Shown: positions 10,609-19,112, counted from the stretch's first letter. The stretch: 64,000 bases of DNA from Spongisporangium articulatum (GCF_044465595.1 NZ_JBITLV010000003.1:248001-312000), one strand, 5' to 3'. Program-made: numbers and translations. Notes: generated by a model not told the origin, from the sequence alone.

Positions 10609-11184
10609 CTACGCCGGGGTCGCGGCCGCCTTGGCCGCGGCCTTCTTCTGCTTCTTGTAGTCGCGGACCCTGGTCAGCGACTCGGCGTCGACGACGTCGG
10701 CCACGGAGCGGTACCCGGGCAGCGCATAGTCGCCCGCCGCCGCCTCCCAGCCCTCCGGCCGGACCCCCAGCTGCTTGCCGATCAGCGCGACGAAGATCTT
10801 CGACGTCTGCGGGCCGAAGGCCGGTAGCTGCTTGAGCCGCTTCAGCAGGTCGTCACCGGTCGTGGCCTCGGTCCAGATCCGGGCCGGGTCGCCGGCGTAG
10901 CTGTCCTCGACGAGGGTCGCGAGCTTCTGGACGGCGGTGGCCTTGGCGGCCGGGAACCGGTGGATGGCCGGCGGGGTGCGGCAGAGCTCGGAGAACCTCT
11001 CCGGGTCGGCCGCCGCGATCGCGCCCGTGTCGAGCGTCCCGAACCGGGTCAGGATCTTCCAGCCGCCGCGGAAGGCGTGCTCGATGCCGTACTGCTGGTC
11101 GAGCTGCATCCCGATGACGAGGGCCAGCGGGTACTCGTCGAGGACGGCGTCGGCCTCCGGCAGGCCGGTGATCTGGAAACCCAT
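10609..11184 (-). CDS. HhH-GPD base-excision repair family protein, 191 aa
   Basis: Conserved actinobacterial member of the helix-hairpin-helix/GPD superfamily, related to DNA glycosylases. The hairpin LKQLPAFGPQTSKIFVALIG lies near residues 120-140. ATG 11184 is chosen over an upstream frame extension that would overlap the stress-protein gene; AGGATG lies about 7 nt before it. The C-terminus is Lys/Ala-rich (KKQKKAAAKAAA). The substrate base is not known and the catalytic Asp is not certain from sequence alone. It starts 19 bases after the universal stress protein stop and is likely cotranscribed with it. Confidence 0.88.
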   Translation of the reverse strand: MGFQITGLPEADAVLDEYPLALVIGMQLDQQYGIEHAFRGGWKILTRFGTLDTGAIAAADPERFSELCRTPPAIHRFPAAKATAVQKLATLVEDSYAGDPARIWTEATTGDDLLKRLKQLPAFGPQTSKIFVALIGKQLGVRPEGWEAAAGDYALPGYRSVADVVDAESLTRVRDYKKQKKAAAKAAATPA

Positions 11185-11203
11185 GGCGGCATCCTGCCCT
11201 GTC

Positions 11204-11656
11204 TCAGAGCGCCTCGCGGGCGCCGGCCGGGACACCTTCGTCGGCGGGAATGCTCACCCGGACGCCCTTGACCGCGAGCACCGGGCAGGACGCCTCGAGC
11301 AGGATGCGCTGGGCCGAGCTGCCGAGGATCAGCTTCCCGGAGCCCGAGCGCCGCCTCAGGCCGATGACGATGAGCTCGACCTGGGGGTCGTCCGCGACCT
11401 CGAGCACCTGGTCGGCGAAGTCCATCTGCGGATCGGAGGGCTGGACGGTGCAGGGCAGGTCGGCGGCACCAAGCTCCGCGAGCAGGCTCAGGATGTCGCC
11501 GGCGGTGACCGGGGCCGGCTCCGCGACCAGAGGGTTGGGGCGGGCCTGCGAGACGACCACGACGAGGTCCGCCGAGCGCATGGCGCACTCCGCGACGGCC
11601 CGTTCGATGGCGGCCCTGCCCTCGGGGGTTGGCGCGAATCCGACCAGAACCGACAT
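11204..11656 (-). CDS. Universal stress protein (UspA family), 150 aa
   Basis: Single-domain Usp protein. It begins SVLVGFAPTPEGRAAIERA and ends with the nucleotide-binding signature GSGKLILGSSAQRILLEA (G-x2-G-x9-G-S type), which predicts ATP binding. ATG 11656 is preceded by GGGAGGTG at ideal spacing. It leads a two-gene unit with the HhH-GPD protein, suggesting shared stress-linked expression. The role in repair is inference from context. Confidence 0.9.
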   Translation of the reverse strand: MSVLVGFAPTPEGRAAIERAVAECAMRSADLVVVVSQARPNPLVAEPAPVTAGDILSLLAELGAADLPCTVQPSDPQMDFADQVLEVADDPQVELIVIGLRRRSGSGKLILGSSAQRILLEASCPVLAVKGVRVSIPADEGVPAGAREAL

Positions 11657-11736
11657 GAAGCACCTCCCGCCCCTGAAGCTACCCCAGGAACAGGTCGCGG
11701 TCACGGTGGCTGCGAGTGGCCAAGTACCGTGGCGGC

Positions 11737-12222
11737 ATGAGTGCCGGTGACGGGAACGCCTGGGTGCACTGCCACCTCGGGCACCGGCACTGGGGCCGCT
11801 ACGGCGCGGCCGGTCTGGTGCTGGTGCGCGGGGCTCGCGACGAACCGGCGCCGCGCCAGATCCTGCTGCAGTTGCGGGCCGCCTGGACGCACGAGGGCGG
11901 TACCTGGGGTGTACCCGGCGGGGCCCGGGACTCGCACGAGTCGATCGAGACCGCCGCCGTGCGCGAGGCGGAGGAGGAGGCCGGGCTGGACGGCGCAGCC
12001 CTGAAACTCCCCGAGAACCCGCTGCTGGTCGGCACCGACCACGGCGAGTGGTCCTACACGTACGTTCTCGCCTTCGCCCCCGACGACCTGACGATCGGCC
12101 CGCCGACCCAGGAGAGCGAGGCGCTGGCCTGGGTCGACCTGGACGCCGTCCCGGGTCTCGCGTTGCACTCGGGCTTCGCGGCCACCTGGCCCGCCGTCCA
12201 GTCCTGGATCACGACCCCCTGA
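11737..12222 (+). CDS. NUDIX hydrolase, 161 aa
   Basis: Hydrolase of nucleoside diphosphates linked to another moiety. A complete NUDIX box (GGARDSHES ... REAEEEAG, pattern G-x5-E-x7-REUxEExGU) lies around residues 63-85. The N-terminus has a short HCHLGHRHWGRYG stretch typical of actinobacterial members. The start ATG 11737 lacks a Shine-Dalgarno sequence but TACCGT lies exactly 6 nt upstream, fitting a leaderless mRNA. It is divergent from the stress protein and convergent with metX. The substrate is unknown. Confidence 0.92.
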   Translation: MSAGDGNAWVHCHLGHRHWGRYGAAGLVLVRGARDEPAPRQILLQLRAAWTHEGGTWGVPGGARDSHESIETAAVREAEEEAGLDGAALKLPENPLLVGTDHGEWSYTYVLAFAPDDLTIGPPTQESEALAWVDLDAVPGLALHSGFAATWPAVQSWITTP

Positions 12223-12301
12223 CGCTCATACTCCCGGAAGCCACCGTTCGAGAGGCTATTTCGCGGCCTAGGGGGTGGTTAGCGGGAGCATGAGCGCTCA
12301 G
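12220..12301. terminator. Long imperfect inverted repeat, bidirectional terminator between NUDIX and metX
   Basis: The arms begin inside the two convergent stop codons. The left arm around 12223-12245 and the right arm around 12274-12298 share CGCTCAT, CTCCCG and CCACC in inverted order with a few mismatches, giving a long stem with about a 28-base loop. No U-tract is present, as is usual for high-GC actinobacteria. It would stop transcripts from both sides. Confidence 0.6.
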
Positions 12302-13479
12302 AGCAGTTCGCCGAGGACCTTGCCGACCTGCTCGGTCTCGACGAGGAACCCGTCGTGCCCGTACGGCGAGGAGATCAGCCGCATCCCGGTGCAGTGCCGG
12401 ATGCCGGCGGCGATCTCGGCGTTCTGGTCGGGCGGGTAGAGGCGGTCGGAGTCGATGGCGGCCACCGCCGTCCTCGCCGTAACCCGGGCCAGCGCCGCGG
12501 CGACGCCCCCGCGGCCGCGCCCCACGTCGTGGCTGCTCATGCCCTCGGTGAGCACGAGGTAGGAGTTCGCGTCGAACCGGTGCACCAGCTTCTCGGCGTG
12601 GTGGTCGAGGTACGACTCGACGGCGAACCGGCCGCGCCCGCCCAGCGGGTCCTCCCCCGGCTGCGGGCGGCGCCCGAAGCGCAGGTTGATCTCGTGCTCG
12701 GTGCGGTAGGTGACGTGCGCGATGCGGCGCGCGACGCCCAGGCCCAGGTGCGGCCCGGTGCCGGGCGCACCGCCGTAGTAGTCGCCGCCCCGGTAGGCCG
12801 GGTCGGCCTTGATGGCCGCCAGTTGCGGTGAGCACCAGGCGATCTGGTCGCCGGAGGCGGCCGCCGTGGTGGCCAGCAGGAACAGTCGCTCGACCCGGTC
12901 GGGCTGCATGACGGCCCATTCGAGGGCGCGCATGCCACCCATCGAGCCGCCGACGACGAGCGCCCACCGGTCCAGACCGAGCGCATCGGCCAGCCGCACC
13001 TCGGCGGAGACCTGGTCCCGCACCGTCAGGTACGGGAACCGGCTGCCGTACGGGACGCCGTCCGGGGCCGTGGAGGCCGGGCCCGTCGTGCCCTGGCAGC
13101 CGCCGAGCACGTTGGGGGCCACGACGAACCAGCGGTCGGTGTCGAGGGCGCGGCCCGGCCCGATCAGCTCGCTCCACCAGCCGGGGGTGGGATGCCCGGG
13201 GCCGGCGTCACCGGCGACGTGGCTGTCGCCGGTCAGCGCGTGCAGCACCAGGACGGCGTTGTCACGGGCCGGGGACAACTCGCCCCACGTCTCGTACGCC
13301 ATCCGGACCCCCGCCAGCCGGCCGCCACGCTCCAGGCCGATGTCGCCGACGTCCACGAACTGCCGGTGCCCGACCTCGTCACCCTCGAACCAGGCGCCGG
13401 ACGCCGGTGGAAGCACGACGGGGTACCCCGTCCCCGGGTTCTCACCCGGGGACGGGGTCTCCGCCTCAGCCGCTGACAT
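12298..13479 (-). CDS. metX: Homoserine O-acetyltransferase MetX, 393 aa
   Basis: Alpha/beta-hydrolase-fold acyltransferase that makes O-acetylhomoserine from homoserine and acetyl-CoA, in the cytoplasm. The nucleophile elbow GGSMGGMRALEW carries Ser179. Asp345 (DSDRLYPP) and His375 (SPYGHDGF) complete the triad. The N-terminal strand has VLHALTGDSHVAG and NVLGGCQG typical of MetX. It follows metY by 37 bases on the same strand, so the SAM-IV riboswitch upstream of metY should control both. Succinyl rather than acetyl specificity cannot be excluded by eye, but actinobacterial MetX is normally acetyl-specific. Confidence 0.95.
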   Translation of the reverse strand: MSAAEAETPSPGENPGTGYPVVLPPASGAWFEGDEVGHRQFVDVGDIGLERGGRLAGVRMAYETWGELSPARDNAVLVLHALTGDSHVAGDAGPGHPTPGWWSELIGPGRALDTDRWFVVAPNVLGGCQGTTGPASTAPDGVPYGSRFPYLTVRDQVSAEVRLADALGLDRWALVVGGSMGGMRALEWAVMQPDRVERLFLLATTAAASGDQIAWCSPQLAAIKADPAYRGGDYYGGAPGTGPHLGLGVARRIAHVTYRTEHEINLRFGRRPQPGEDPLGGRGRFAVESYLDHHAEKLVHRFDANSYLVLTEGMSSHDVGRGRGGVAAALARVTARTAVAAIDSDRLYPPDQNAEIAAGIRHCTGMRLISSPYGHDGFLVETEQVGKVLGELL

Positions 13480-13516
13480 GCGTGGTGTACTCAGCCTTCT
13501 CGCTCGGACAGCGCGC

Positions 13517-14833
13517 TCAGTCGCCCTTGGCGGCCCGGAAGCCCGCCTCGAGGTCGGCGATGATGTCGGTGACGTTCTCCAGGCCGACCGAGAGGCGGAC
13601 CAGACCGGGCGTGACGCCGGTCGCGGCCTGCTCCTCGGGGGTGAGCTGGCTGTGCGTGGTGCTGGCCGGGTGGATCACCAGGCTGCGCACGTCACCGATG
13701 TTGGCCACGTGGCTGTGCAGCTCGAGGGCGTCGACGAACCGCTTGCCGGCCTCGACCCCGCCCTTGATCTCGAAGGCCAGCACGCCACCCGCACCCTTCG
13801 GCGCGTACTTCTGCGCGTTGGCGTACCAGGGGCTGGACGGCAGGCCCGCGTAAGAGACCGACTCGACCTCGTCGCGACCCTGCAGCCACTCGGCGACGGC
13901 CTTCGCGTTCGCCACGTGCCGCTCGATCCGCAGGCTGAGCGTCTCCAGGCCCTGCGCGATGAGGAAGGCGTTGAACGGCGAGACCGCCGGGCCCAGGTCG
14001 CGGATCAGCTGCACCCGCGCCTTGAGGATGAAGGACAGGTTGACGCCGAAGATGCCGTTCGCGCCGAGCGTCTCGGCGTAGACCAGGCCGTGGTAGCTGG
14101 GGTCGGGCTCGTTGAAGCCCGGGTACTTGGCCTGGTCGGCGCCGAAGTCGAACTTGCCCGCGTCGACGATCACGCCGGCGATGGCCGCACCGTGACCGCC
14201 CAGGTACTTCGTGGCCGAATGCACGACGATGTCGGCGCCGTGCTCGATCGGGCGGATCAGGTAGGGCGTGGCGACGGTGTTGTCGACGATCAGCGGGACG
14301 CCGGCCTCGTGCGCCACCCCGGCGACGCCCTCGATGTCGAGCACGTCCTGCTTCGGGTTGGAAATGGTCTCGGCGAAGAAGGCCTTGGTGTTCGGCCGGA
14401 CGGCCGCCTTCCACGACTCGAGGTCGTCGGGGTTCTCCACGAACGAGACCTCGATGCCCAGCTTCGGCAGCGAGTAGTGGAACAGGTTGTACGTGCCGCC
14501 GTAGAGGCTGGGGCTGGAGACGATGTGGTCGCCGGCCTGGGCCAGGTTGAGGATGGCCAGGGTCTCGGCCGCCTGGCCGCTGGCCACCAGCAGCGCGCCG
14601 ACGCCGCCCTCGAGGCTGGCGATGCGCTGCTCGACCACGTCGGTGGTCGGGTTGTTGAGGCGGGTGTAGATGTTGCCGAGCTCCGCCAGCCCGAACCGGG
14701 CCGCGGCCTGGTCGGTGCTCTCGAAGACGAACGAGGTGGTCTGGTAGATCGGCAGGGCGCGGGCCCCGGTGGTGCCGTCTGCCGTCTGACCGGCGTGGAT
14801 CTGCCGGGTTTCGAAGGACCAGCCGTCGGACAT
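13517..14833 (-). CDS. metY: O-acetylhomoserine sulfhydrylase MetY, 438 aa
   Basis: PLP enzyme that converts O-acetylhomoserine and sulfide to homocysteine. It starts SFETRQIHAGQ, a hallmark of the Cys/Met metabolism PLP family. IYTRLNNPTTDVVEQRIA (about 55-72) and SATKYLGGHG follow, with Schiff-base Lys209. The ATG at 14833 has GGAGGAGAG upstream. It is preceded by a SAM-IV riboswitch and followed by metX; together they cover homoserine to homocysteine by direct sulfhydrylation. Confidence 0.96.
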   Translation of the reverse strand: MSDGWSFETRQIHAGQTADGTTGARALPIYQTTSFVFESTDQAAARFGLAELGNIYTRLNNPTTDVVEQRIASLEGGVGALLVASGQAAETLAILNLAQAGDHIVSSPSLYGGTYNLFHYSLPKLGIEVSFVENPDDLESWKAAVRPNTKAFFAETISNPKQDVLDIEGVAGVAHEAGVPLIVDNTVATPYLIRPIEHGADIVVHSATKYLGGHGAAIAGVIVDAGKFDFGADQAKYPGFNEPDPSYHGLVYAETLGANGIFGVNLSFILKARVQLIRDLGPAVSPFNAFLIAQGLETLSLRIERHVANAKAVAEWLQGRDEVESVSYAGLPSSPWYANAQKYAPKGAGGVLAFEIKGGVEAGKRFVDALELHSHVANIGDVRSLVIHPASTTHSQLTPEEQAATGVTPGLVRLSVGLENVTDIIADLEAGFRAAKGD

Positions 14834-14855
14834 GGGTGTCTCTCCTCCAGGTCAG

Positions 14856-14874
14856 GGGCACGCCAGGCGTGCCC
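14856..14874 (-). promoter_or_regulatory. RBS-proximal hairpin in the metY leader
   Basis: GGGCACGC and GCGTGCCC form a perfect 8-bp stem with a 3-nt loop. It ends about 10 nt before the GGAGGAG ribosome-binding site of metY and downstream of the SAM-IV aptamer. It may be part of the expression platform that links SAM binding to translation, though this link is inference. Confidence 0.45.
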
Positions 14875-14913
14875 GCGCGGGCAGGGCCCGCAGCCGACGC
14901 GTCGACGGGGAGT

Positions 14914-15038
14914 CGACCGCGCTTGCCGCCGCCCTGGGATGCGCCCGGGACGGCGACCAGGTCATCACCCGGGGCACCCCACCGCGGAAGGAGGGTTGCC
15001 GGCCAGCTAGCCGGGGCTTGTCGCTGGCACTCATGACC
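14914..15038 (-). promoter_or_regulatory. SAM-IV riboswitch upstream of metY-metX
   Basis: The leader RNA carries the SAM-IV core. GGTCATGAGTGCCAGCG opens the P1 stem, followed by AAGCCCCGGCTAGCTGGCC, GGCAACCCTCC and CCGCGGTGGGGTGCCCCGGG, and P1 closes with TGATGACC at about 14960. The 3' extension with GGCGGCAAGCGCGGTC (to about 14914) supplies the extra pseudoknot that separates SAM-IV from SAM-I. The match to the known Mycobacterium SAM-IV RNA is close throughout. High SAM would be expected to shut off metY-metX. Confidence 0.93.
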
Positions 15039-15046
15039 GTGGGCAC

Positions 15047-15075
15047 AGGATAACCAACCCCGCGCCCCTGCGGAA
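15047..15075 (-). promoter_or_regulatory. Candidate promoter for the metY-metX riboswitch transcript
   Basis: TTCCGC (15075-15070) and TATCCT (15052-15047) are 17 bases apart on the minus strand. The predicted start of transcription, about 15040, would fall two or three bases before the SAM-IV aptamer. That placement is the main support. Confidence 0.5.
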
Positions 15076-15111
15076 CCGTGCCTTCCATTGTGCACCAGAC
15101 AGGTCGATATT

Positions 15112-16317
15112 TCACCCGTGTTTCTCCTGGGTGTTCGGGCCCGAGCGGGCCCTGGATGTCGCCGGGGTCACACCCGGCCGGGTGACCCACGCCGGCGGCA
15201 GCCACCCGGGGGCCGTACCGGTCAGCAGCAGCTGGCCGACGAGGCGGGCCAGCGACTGCCCGGGCCGGTCGGCCAGGGCCCGTTCGACCAGGAGCCGCGC
15301 CCGGGTCGTGTCGCCCTGGTACCAGGCGTGCAGGGCCAGGACGGCGAGCGCCCCGCCCCGCGCGCCCGGCGCCGACCGCCGGGCCACGGCGGCCAGGACG
15401 ACGCGGCTGCGTTCCAGCAGCGCCGCCCGGTGCTCGGTCTCCGGGTCCAGCGCCAGCACCCGGTCGTACTCGGGCCCGCCGCCGGACGTGAGGAAGCCGT
15501 CCCAGCCGTCCTCCGAAAGGTGCAGACCGGCGCGGACGACGTCGCGGTCCCCGCCGAGCCCGGCCAGCACCACCGCGTCGCGCAGCCACGGATCGTCCAG
15601 CGTGGGCCCGAGCGCCGCGACCTCCCCGTCGCCCAGCTGGTCCGCGTCGAAGGCGGCCGCCCACCGTTCCCACCACCCGAGGCGATCGGCGACGGTCCAC
15701 GGCCCCGGGTCCTCCGCAGGCGCACCCGCGAACGGCTCGGGCTGGACGTCGTCCAGCAGCCCCTCCATCGAGGAGACCAGGGCCCGGCCGGCCACCGTGA
15801 ACGTGGCTGCCGCCCGGCTGGTCTCGATCTCGGCGATCGGGAAACCCGCCGCGGGACAACACGTCCGGTCCCGGCAGTCGAGCGAACGGTACGAGTCCCG
15901 CCCGACGCCGATCACGTCCATGACGGACCCGCCCAATCGACGTACCTCGTCTCGCAGCTGAGCGACCCGCACCGACGGCCGCGACCCCGGCGCCCGACCG
16001 GGCCGGGCGTCGAACAGGTCGGCCTGGAAGAGCATCACCAGCACCCGGACCGCTCCGGCGGCCCGGATCGGCTGGTACAGCTGGCGGATCAGCTCACGGC
16101 GGCCGGGCAGGTCCGGCGGGACGTCGCCGCGCAGGGTCAGCCCCAACCGCCCCTTCGGCTCGTGCACGGCCACCATCACGAGACTCTCGGCGGGCTTGTA
16201 GCCCAGCCGGTACCAGACCGCGGCCACCGCATCGGCCGGCCCGGAACCGGACAGCACCACGTCGTACTCGAAGTCCTCATCGGGCCCCGGCCCGGGTTGC
16301 ATCGCACTCGACGTCAT
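15112..16317 (-). CDS. DUF4192 domain protein, 401 aa
   Basis: Conserved actinobacterial protein of unknown function. The DUF4192 core includes VVLSGSGPADAVAAVWYRLG and KPAESLVMVAVHEPKGRLGL near the N-terminus, and a C-terminal segment on workload-like features (ALAVLALHAWYQGDTTRARL) typical of the family. It is soluble and acidic with no TM segment. ATG 16317 is preferred because the family begins shortly before this core; a further upstream start would only add a low-complexity tail. It is followed by the divergently controlled riboswitch region. Confidence 0.85.
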   Translation of the reverse strand: MTSSAMQPGPGPDEDFEYDVVLSGSGPADAVAAVWYRLGYKPAESLVMVAVHEPKGRLGLTLRGDVPPDLPGRRELIRQLYQPIRAAGAVRVLVMLFQADLFDARPGRAPGSRPSVRVAQLRDEVRRLGGSVMDVIGVGRDSYRSLDCRDRTCCPAAGFPIAEIETSRAAATFTVAGRALVSSMEGLLDDVQPEPFAGAPAEDPGPWTVADRLGWWERWAAAFDADQLGDGEVAALGPTLDDPWLRDAVVLAGLGGDRDVVRAGLHLSEDGWDGFLTSGGGPEYDRVLALDPETEHRAALLERSRVVLAAVARRSAPGARGGALAVLALHAWYQGDTTRARLLVERALADRPGQSLARLVGQLLLTGTAPGWLPPAWVTRPGVTPATSRARSGPNTQEKHG

Positions 16318-16421
16318 GCCGAGCAAGCCTGGCCCGGATCGACCCGCGACGCGGGCGTGCACCCGAGAACCTGTGCACAACCAGCCGTTTCAGGGCCTGT
16401 GAATTACAGGACGAGCACGGC

Positions 16422-17333
16422 TCAGTAGTCGCGGAAGCAGGGCCCACCGGACAGCTTGGCCAGGCCGCGTAGGTCACCCGGCGCGTAGTCGGCGGGCGTG
16501 CCGTCGGGCCGGGGGTTCATCAGCGAGTCGTCGTCGTTCTCGTGGTCGAGCCCGGCGAGGTGCCCGAACTCGTGCCGGACCACGGCCTCGACCCGCGCCG
16601 AACCGTCGTCCCAGGTGGCGATCTGGGCCAGGTTCTCGCGGTTGAGCAGCACCACGCCGGTGACGTAGCGCCGCTCACCCGGGTCGTTCCCGCCGATCGA
16701 CTCCGGGCCGCCGAGGCCGGCGAACCCGGCCATCGAGGGGAACTCGGTCGGGTCGGTGAAGGCGATCAGGACGGGCGACCAGCGGTCGCCGTACCGGGCC
16801 CGGTCCATGGACGGGCGGCCGGTGCGGGGAGCCTCGTCGGTGGTGCCGTCGGAGGTGAAGCGCAGGCCCGTGACCTGCTCGAGGCGGGCGATCGCGGACC
16901 GCACGGCCGCGAGACCGCCGGGCGGGGCGCCGTCCGGGCGGATGACGTAGTGGATGGGGCGGCACGGGTCCCAGCGCACCGGGGTGCCGGACCCGTCGTC
17001 CTCGAGCTCGAGGAACCGGTACCCGCCGCTTCCCGAGGGCGCGGCCAGGGGCACGGCGAGCGGTGCGCGGGCGGCGTCGGCGGGCAGCGCCGGGCGGGCC
17101 CAGCGACCGGCCAGCGTGCCGGCCCACGGGCCGTGGCCGCGGCCTGCGGCCACCCCGCACAGCAGCCCGGCCAGGACGGCCGCGACGAGCAGGGCGACCA
17201 GCAGCACGGGACGCCGGGAGGGCGTGTTGACGGCCACGTGCCGGGGCTGCGGGAGCAGCCGGACGACGTCCCCGGAGCCGACCGACACCTGCGACTGGGC
17301 AGCGTCGACTCCAGGGCCGGGGTCCAGGCTCAC
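16422..17333 (-). CDS. Membrane-anchored matrixin-like zinc metalloprotease, 303 aa
   Basis: Predicted single-pass (type II) membrane protease. A TM segment VLLVALLVAAVLAGLLCGV lies at about 43-62, followed by an extracytoplasmic catalytic domain. The zinc site is HEFGHLAGLDH (HExGHxxGxxH, about residues 262-272), with the Met-turn candidate DDDSLMNP shortly after, matching M10/metzincin logic. The start is GTG 17333, with a weak translational signal. The substrate is unknown; context (DUF4192, GGDEF) gives no help. Confidence 0.88.
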   Translation of the reverse strand: MSLDPGPGVDAAQSQVSVGSGDVVRLLPQPRHVAVNTPSRRPVLLVALLVAAVLAGLLCGVAAGRGHGPWAGTLAGRWARPALPADAARAPLAVPLAAPSGSGGYRFLELEDDGSGTPVRWDPCRPIHYVIRPDGAPPGGLAAVRSAIARLEQVTGLRFTSDGTTDEAPRTGRPSMDRARYGDRWSPVLIAFTDPTEFPSMAGFAGLGGPESIGGNDPGERRYVTGVVLLNRENLAQIATWDDGSARVEAVVRHEFGHLAGLDHENDDDSLMNPRPDGTPADYAPGDLRGLAKLSGGPCFRDY

Positions 17334-17396
17334 AGGAGCCCCGTCGACCGCTCTCCCCCGCGGCTACAGCCGGGTTACCCCGTTCGGAGCAACGCG

Positions 17397-19112
17397 TCAG
17401 CCGCAGACGGTGGCGTCCCCGCCGGCCCGCTTGGCCCGGTACATCGCCTCGTCGGCGGTGCGCAGCCACTGGTCGGTGACGATCGGCCCGTTCCGGACCA
17501 CCACGCCGATGCTGGCCGTGATGCCCGGGGCGCCGATGCGCTCGGCGCAGGCCCGGACCCGCTCGCGCAGCCGGTCGGCCAGCGCCACGGCCCGCTCCTG
17601 GTCGAGCACGGCGATGACAACGAACTCGTCGCCGCCCCACCGGGCCACGATGTCGTCCTGCCGGGCCGCCGTGCGCAGCTCCCCGGCCACCTCCCGCAGC
17701 ACGCCGTCCCCGACCAGGTGCCCGCTGGAGTCGTTGACCTCCTTGAACCCGTCGAGGTCGATGAGCAGCAGGGCGATCGCGTCGGGCGAGGGCCGGGCCG
17801 CGGCGTCGGCCACCGCGCCGATCGCGCCGCGCCGGTTGACCAGCCCCGTGAGCGCGTCGCTGGCCGCCTCCCGGGCCAGGATCCGCCGTTCGTCGGCGTT
17901 GCGCAGCAGGGCCACCCGGGCCCGGAACAGGGCGCCGAGCAGGGTGATGTCGGTGTCGGTGCGCTGCTCGCCCAGGCCCAGGTAGTCGGCGGTGGCCGAC
18001 CCGGGGCGTTCGGCGTCGGGGTTCTCCGCCCGCATCAGCTCGTAGCTGAGCATCAGCCGCTCCCCCGACAGCCCCCACGCGGCCCGCGCCGAGGCACCCA
18101 CCCGCGCGGCGGCGTCCCGTCCCTCCCGCAGGGCCTCGGCGGCCCGGCCGAGCCGGCACAGGGCCCGGACGACGCCCGCCACCCAGAAGACCTGGGCGGA
18201 GGTGGCCTCGGGGCCGAGGTCGAGGACGTCGGCCAGCCCGCGTAACCGGCGCAGGCCGGACTCGGCGTCACCGGTGGCCGCCTCGGCGAAGGCGTGCAGC
18301 ACCTCGGACTCGACCGTGACGACCTGGTAGCCGCCGTGCGCGGCCAGCTCGCGCGCGCGGTCGATCTCCACCAGCGCCTGGCGCAGCAGCAGCCGGTCGA
18401 TCGCGTACGGCGGACGGCGGGAGACCTCCATGGCCTGGCCGGCGTGCTCGAAGGCGAGGTTACTGAGGCGCGAACTGCGTTGCGGCAGGCTGAGTTCCGG
18501 CTCGACGGAGGCCAGCCGCCGTTCCAGCCGGTCGGCCTCCTCGCCCACCCCGCAGTGCCGCAGGGCCACGGCCAGCGCGCCCAGCGCGGCCTGCACGTCC
18601 GGCTGCGAGAGGTCGGTCAGCGTCGACTCCATGGCCATCGCCCGGGCCAGCTGTCCGATGGCCTCCTCGAGGCGGCCGGCGCGGCGCAGCAGGTCGACGA
18701 GCACGGCCCGGCCGCGCAGGCCCGCGGCGTCGAGACCCGCGGTGCGGCAGTGGCCGACGAGGGCCCGGCACGCCCGGATCGCCCCCGGCAGATCGTCGAA
18801 GGCGATCAGGCACAGGGCCCGCGCGTACATGGCCTGGGCGCGGTCGCGGGGGTTCGGGTCGAGCGACAGCAGAGCCTCGACCTCGCGCAGCACGGCCGCG
18901 GCGTCGCCGTCCTGGGCGCGGACCACCCAGTCGGCCCCGAGGTTGCGCACGACGGGGGCGCCGTCGAGGCGGTCGTCGCCGACGGCGACGGGCACCGCGC
19001 CCAGCGAGCGCAGCGAGTGCTGGTCGGCGCCCAGCGAGCGCAGCGAGTGCTCGTCGGTACCCAACGAGCGCAGCGAGTGCTCATCAGGAGAGTCGCTCTC
19101 GCCCACGCTCAT
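17397..19112 (-). CDS. Diguanylate cyclase with helical-repeat sensory region, 571 aa
   Basis: Cytoplasmic enzyme predicted to make c-di-GMP. Residues about 50-400 form TPR-like helical repeats; the C-terminal 165 residues are a GGDEF domain. The active site WGGDEF (about 495) is intact, and an inhibitory-site RQDD lies exactly five residues upstream (RxxD), so product feedback is expected. ATG 19112 is preferred over 19142 because it follows GGGGGTG. The N-terminus contains three copies of a 10-residue unit (EHSLRSLG plus two), encoded by a 30-bp tandem repeat. No EAL/HD-GYP gene is nearby. Confidence 0.92.
   Translation of the reverse strand: MSVGESDSPDEHSLRSLGTDEHSLRSLGADQHSLRSLGAVPVAVGDDRLDGAPVVRNLGADWVVRAQDGDAAAVLREVEALLSLDPNPRDRAQAMYARALCLIAFDDLPGAIRACRALVGHCRTAGLDAAGLRGRAVLVDLLRRAGRLEEAIGQLARAMAMESTLTDLSQPDVQAALGALAVALRHCGVGEEADRLERRLASVEPELSLPQRSSRLSNLAFEHAGQAMEVSRRPPYAIDRLLLRQALVEIDRARELAAHGGYQVVTVESEVLHAFAEAATGDAESGLRRLRGLADVLDLGPEATSAQVFWVAGVVRALCRLGRAAEALREGRDAAARVGASARAAWGLSGERLMLSYELMRAENPDAERPGSATADYLGLGEQRTDTDITLLGALFRARVALLRNADERRILAREAASDALTGLVNRRGAIGAVADAAARPSPDAIALLLIDLDGFKEVNDSSGHLVGDGVLREVAGELRTAARQDDIVARWGGDEFVVIAVLDQERAVALADRLRERVRACAERIGAPGITASIGVVVRNGPIVTDQWLRTADEAMYRAKRAGGDATVCG
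19000..19089. repeat. Three tandem 30-bp units inside the 5' end of the GGDEF gene
   Basis: Units at 19000-19029, 19030-19059 and 19060-19089 share CGAGCGCAGCGAGTGC with few changes in the rest. Each is in frame and encodes EHSLRSLG plus two variable residues. The core CGAGCGCAGCGAG is itself a near inverted repeat, a kind of sequence often dispersed in high-GC actinobacterial genomes. Confidence 0.9.

Noticed and set aside
19000..19089. CRISPR-like direct repeats
   Set aside because: Three contiguous in-frame coding repeats without spacers or cas genes.
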